DNA of 64,000 nucleotides from the NCBI RefSeq assembly GCF_963169125.1, contig NC_084793.1, positions 46,061,578-46,125,577 of the forward strand, written 5' to 3'. Of this stretch, positions 62,462 to 64,000 are shown in pieces. Source of the stretch: Humulus lupulus (taxonomy: Eukaryota > Streptophyta > Magnoliopsida > Rosales > Cannabaceae). A program made the translations under genes and the position numbers. Within the stretch, counting starts at the first letter, position 1; each line of letters begins with the position of its first letter. Under the pieces are notes generated by a model. It searched no databases, was not told the origin of the DNA, and worked only from the letters and a program-made list of their open reading frames with translations.

Positions 62462-63692
62462 CGACCCCCGAGAACGATCCTCTCCCAAGACCTAGCAGTA
62501 ACCTAGTCACAACCCACAAATAACGTTCTCATTACCATTCGATTCCATAATTGAACCCCGAGACTAATCCCATGCTCTCGAGACCTCCAATTCCCCCACA
62601 CGGGGTGGTGAAATCGTCCCCCGAGCCCCTGGGCCTATGCCCTAAAAATACAAAATCAAGGCCCCTAGAAATGGCCTAGCACCACAGCACATCCTTACAT
62701 GCGTCGCGGCACCCAACCAGGGCCACCTTGTCCTAGACCACCCCAGCGCCGTGGCTCGGAAGAACAGCGTCGCGGTGCCCTTACGCGAACCCAAAAAAAC
62801 TAGGTTTTCCCACCGTTCTCTCCGAGCCAAAACTCTCAATGTCTCACCCCCAAACTTGCACCAATGCCCCAAATGAGTCTTAAACTCTAAACAACGCATC
62901 ATAAACAGTACAAACACCTCAAAAACCAACCCAAATCAAAACCCAACCATATCTTAAAACTTGGCTAAAACTTAAACCACAACAGGAATATCATAAAAAC
63001 AAAGCATAACCTTACCTTAAAGAAGAATTCTGACCCTTATGTTGTTCCACTTCAATCCTAGCTCCAATCCCCCTTCAATTCCTAAGCCTTTTCCTTAAAA
63101 TTCAACAAAAAATAAAAAACCAAGCTAATGAGAGAGAGAGTAACGAGAGAGATAGAGAAAGAGAGAAAAGGAGCTGAGAGTGTTTGATTATTCCTTGGTT
63201 CCACTAGCTTCTGGGGTTAACTGAGTATATCCCTTCCTTAGGCTAGAAATGACTAAAATACCCCTTAGTCAAGCTTAGATTCTTTTGTGCCCCCAAGGGC
63301 AAAGTGGTCCTTAACCACCACTTCTCACTAATCTCTAAACGATCTCATAATTTCCCAATTAATTCCAATATCCTCAAATACTCATCAAATAATTTTCCCA
63401 TTAATCGATAATCCCCGGTTGTACTAAATTACCAAAATATCTCAAGGCTCGTTCCGAGCGGGTATTTGACCCCGTTATGACTAAACCGCTAACTTGCTCC
63501 CTAGGATCGCCTTGTGTCAAATAACCCAATTATATCCACATAATAATGTGGTCTCAACATATAACACACATATATATTCAAATATGCCCTCAACAGGCCA
63601 AAATTACGAAAATGCCCTTATAATAAGAAACGGGTCCACATACATGCTTAATACACCTAAATATGTAAATACAGTCATATCATAATATAACT

Positions 63693-63906
63693 CACATAAT
63701 TCATATAGTCATGCATATTATCATGTAATAATGCAATTAAATCAATTATTGCCCTCCTGGCTCCCCAATCAATGTACTAAGCCTTATTAGGAAAATTGGC
63801 ACATAATTCATATAGTCATGCATATTATCATGTAATAATGCAATTAAATCAATTATTGCCATCTTGGATCCCTAATCAATGCACTAAGCCTTATTAGGAA
63901 AATTGG
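63693..63906. repeat. 107-bp tandem duplication at the LTR 5' end
   Basis: Two copies starting CACATAATTCATATAGTC and ending AGGAAAATTGG, differing at a handful of sites (CCCTCCTGGCTCC versus CCATCTTGGATCC). Confidence 0.92.
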
Positions 63907-64000
63907 CACGTTACAATTTTACTTCTAATTATATAAATACTTTTTAATCATTTTATAGTATAATTTCTTTATTTTATTGATTATTTTAAATAAATGAATA

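Larger units (their letters stand above)
61265..63915 (-). mobile_element. Solo LTR, 2651 bp, same family as 47504-49823
   Basis: On the minus strand it starts TGTAACGTGCC and ends AATCAGGGCGTTACA; perfect duplication ATTTT (61260-61264, 63916-63920). Enlarged by two internal tandem duplications: 107 bp (63693-63799/63800-63906) and 112 bp (62238-62349/62350-62461). Contains the conserved GGTAAGAAAATTGCACCC segment (duplicated) and TTGACTTATAAGTCAAGG hairpins. Confidence 0.93.

Noticed and set aside
62642..62929. 95-codon minus-strand frame
   Set aside because: Lies inside the solo LTR and resembles nothing; a chance frame in its GC-rich part.
1..64000. CRISPR arrays, bacterial operons, riboswitches, tRNA genes
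   Set aside because: The window is plant nuclear DNA; repeats present are minisatellites or transposon parts, and I saw no tRNA-like cloverleaf beyond primer-binding complementarity.

Overview
This 64-kb window looks like heterochromatic or intergenic DNA of a flowering plant, probably a dicot. It is AT-rich, I found no intact host gene, and most of it is transposable elements inserted into one another. The plant assignment rests on Ty3/gypsy and Ty1/copia elements with plant-type domains, a Cassandra-type LTR carrying 5S rRNA sequence, CACTA transposons, Helitron-like ends, MULE-like MITEs, and split exons of plant genes (chloroplast-type cystathionine beta-lyase and protein phosphatase 2C). 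I cannot name the species from sequence alone.

Left third (1-30113) is a Russian-doll nest. A degenerate minus-strand Ty3/gypsy element (1-5108) sits in the 5' LTR of an old plus-strand copia element, whose PBS is at 5378, RT remnant at 9545-9790, PPT at about 10581 and 3' LTR at about 10597-30113. That 3' LTR is split twice. The first insert is a very long solo LTR (11624-23940, target duplication ATATC), which itself contains an 8.33-kb CACTA transposon (12292-20621, target duplication TAC). The second is a young 4.95-kb copia element (24729-29682, target duplication CTAAC). The CACTA element has no visible transposase but carries seven correctly bounded exons of cystathionine beta-lyase, one PP2C exon and several exons of unidentified genes. 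Nearly all lie on the minus strand with splice sites preserved, downstream of a possible first exon near its right end. It is a gene-capturing (Pack-type) CACTA and the most interesting object here.

Middle (30114-42640): a GC-richer, apparently non-coding LTR-element interior with two oppositely oriented Cassandra-type solo LTRs, ending in a PPT and LTR at 35068. Then come a solo LTR (36231-37482, target duplication ATAAG) with a 24-bp minisatellite, and a truncated minus-strand copia remnant (40893-42640) containing a 334-bp tandem duplication.

Right (42640-64000): a cluster of about 400-bp inverted-repeat MITEs; two loci where pairs of Helitron-like elements meet tail to tail (44871-46426 and 52025-54425, inverted relative to each other); a second small CACTA element (47001-50815) hosting a 2.3-kb solo LTR; two related shorter solo LTRs (53493-54301, 55104-55826); a recent 555-bp tandem duplication (55569-56678); a 2.07-kb foldback element of alternating inverted modules (56642-58712); and a second member of the 2.3-kb LTR family on the minus strand (61265-63915, target duplication ATTTT). 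Exact target-site duplications let most boundaries be placed to the base. Solo LTRs far outnumber full-length elements, pointing to frequent LTR-LTR recombination.
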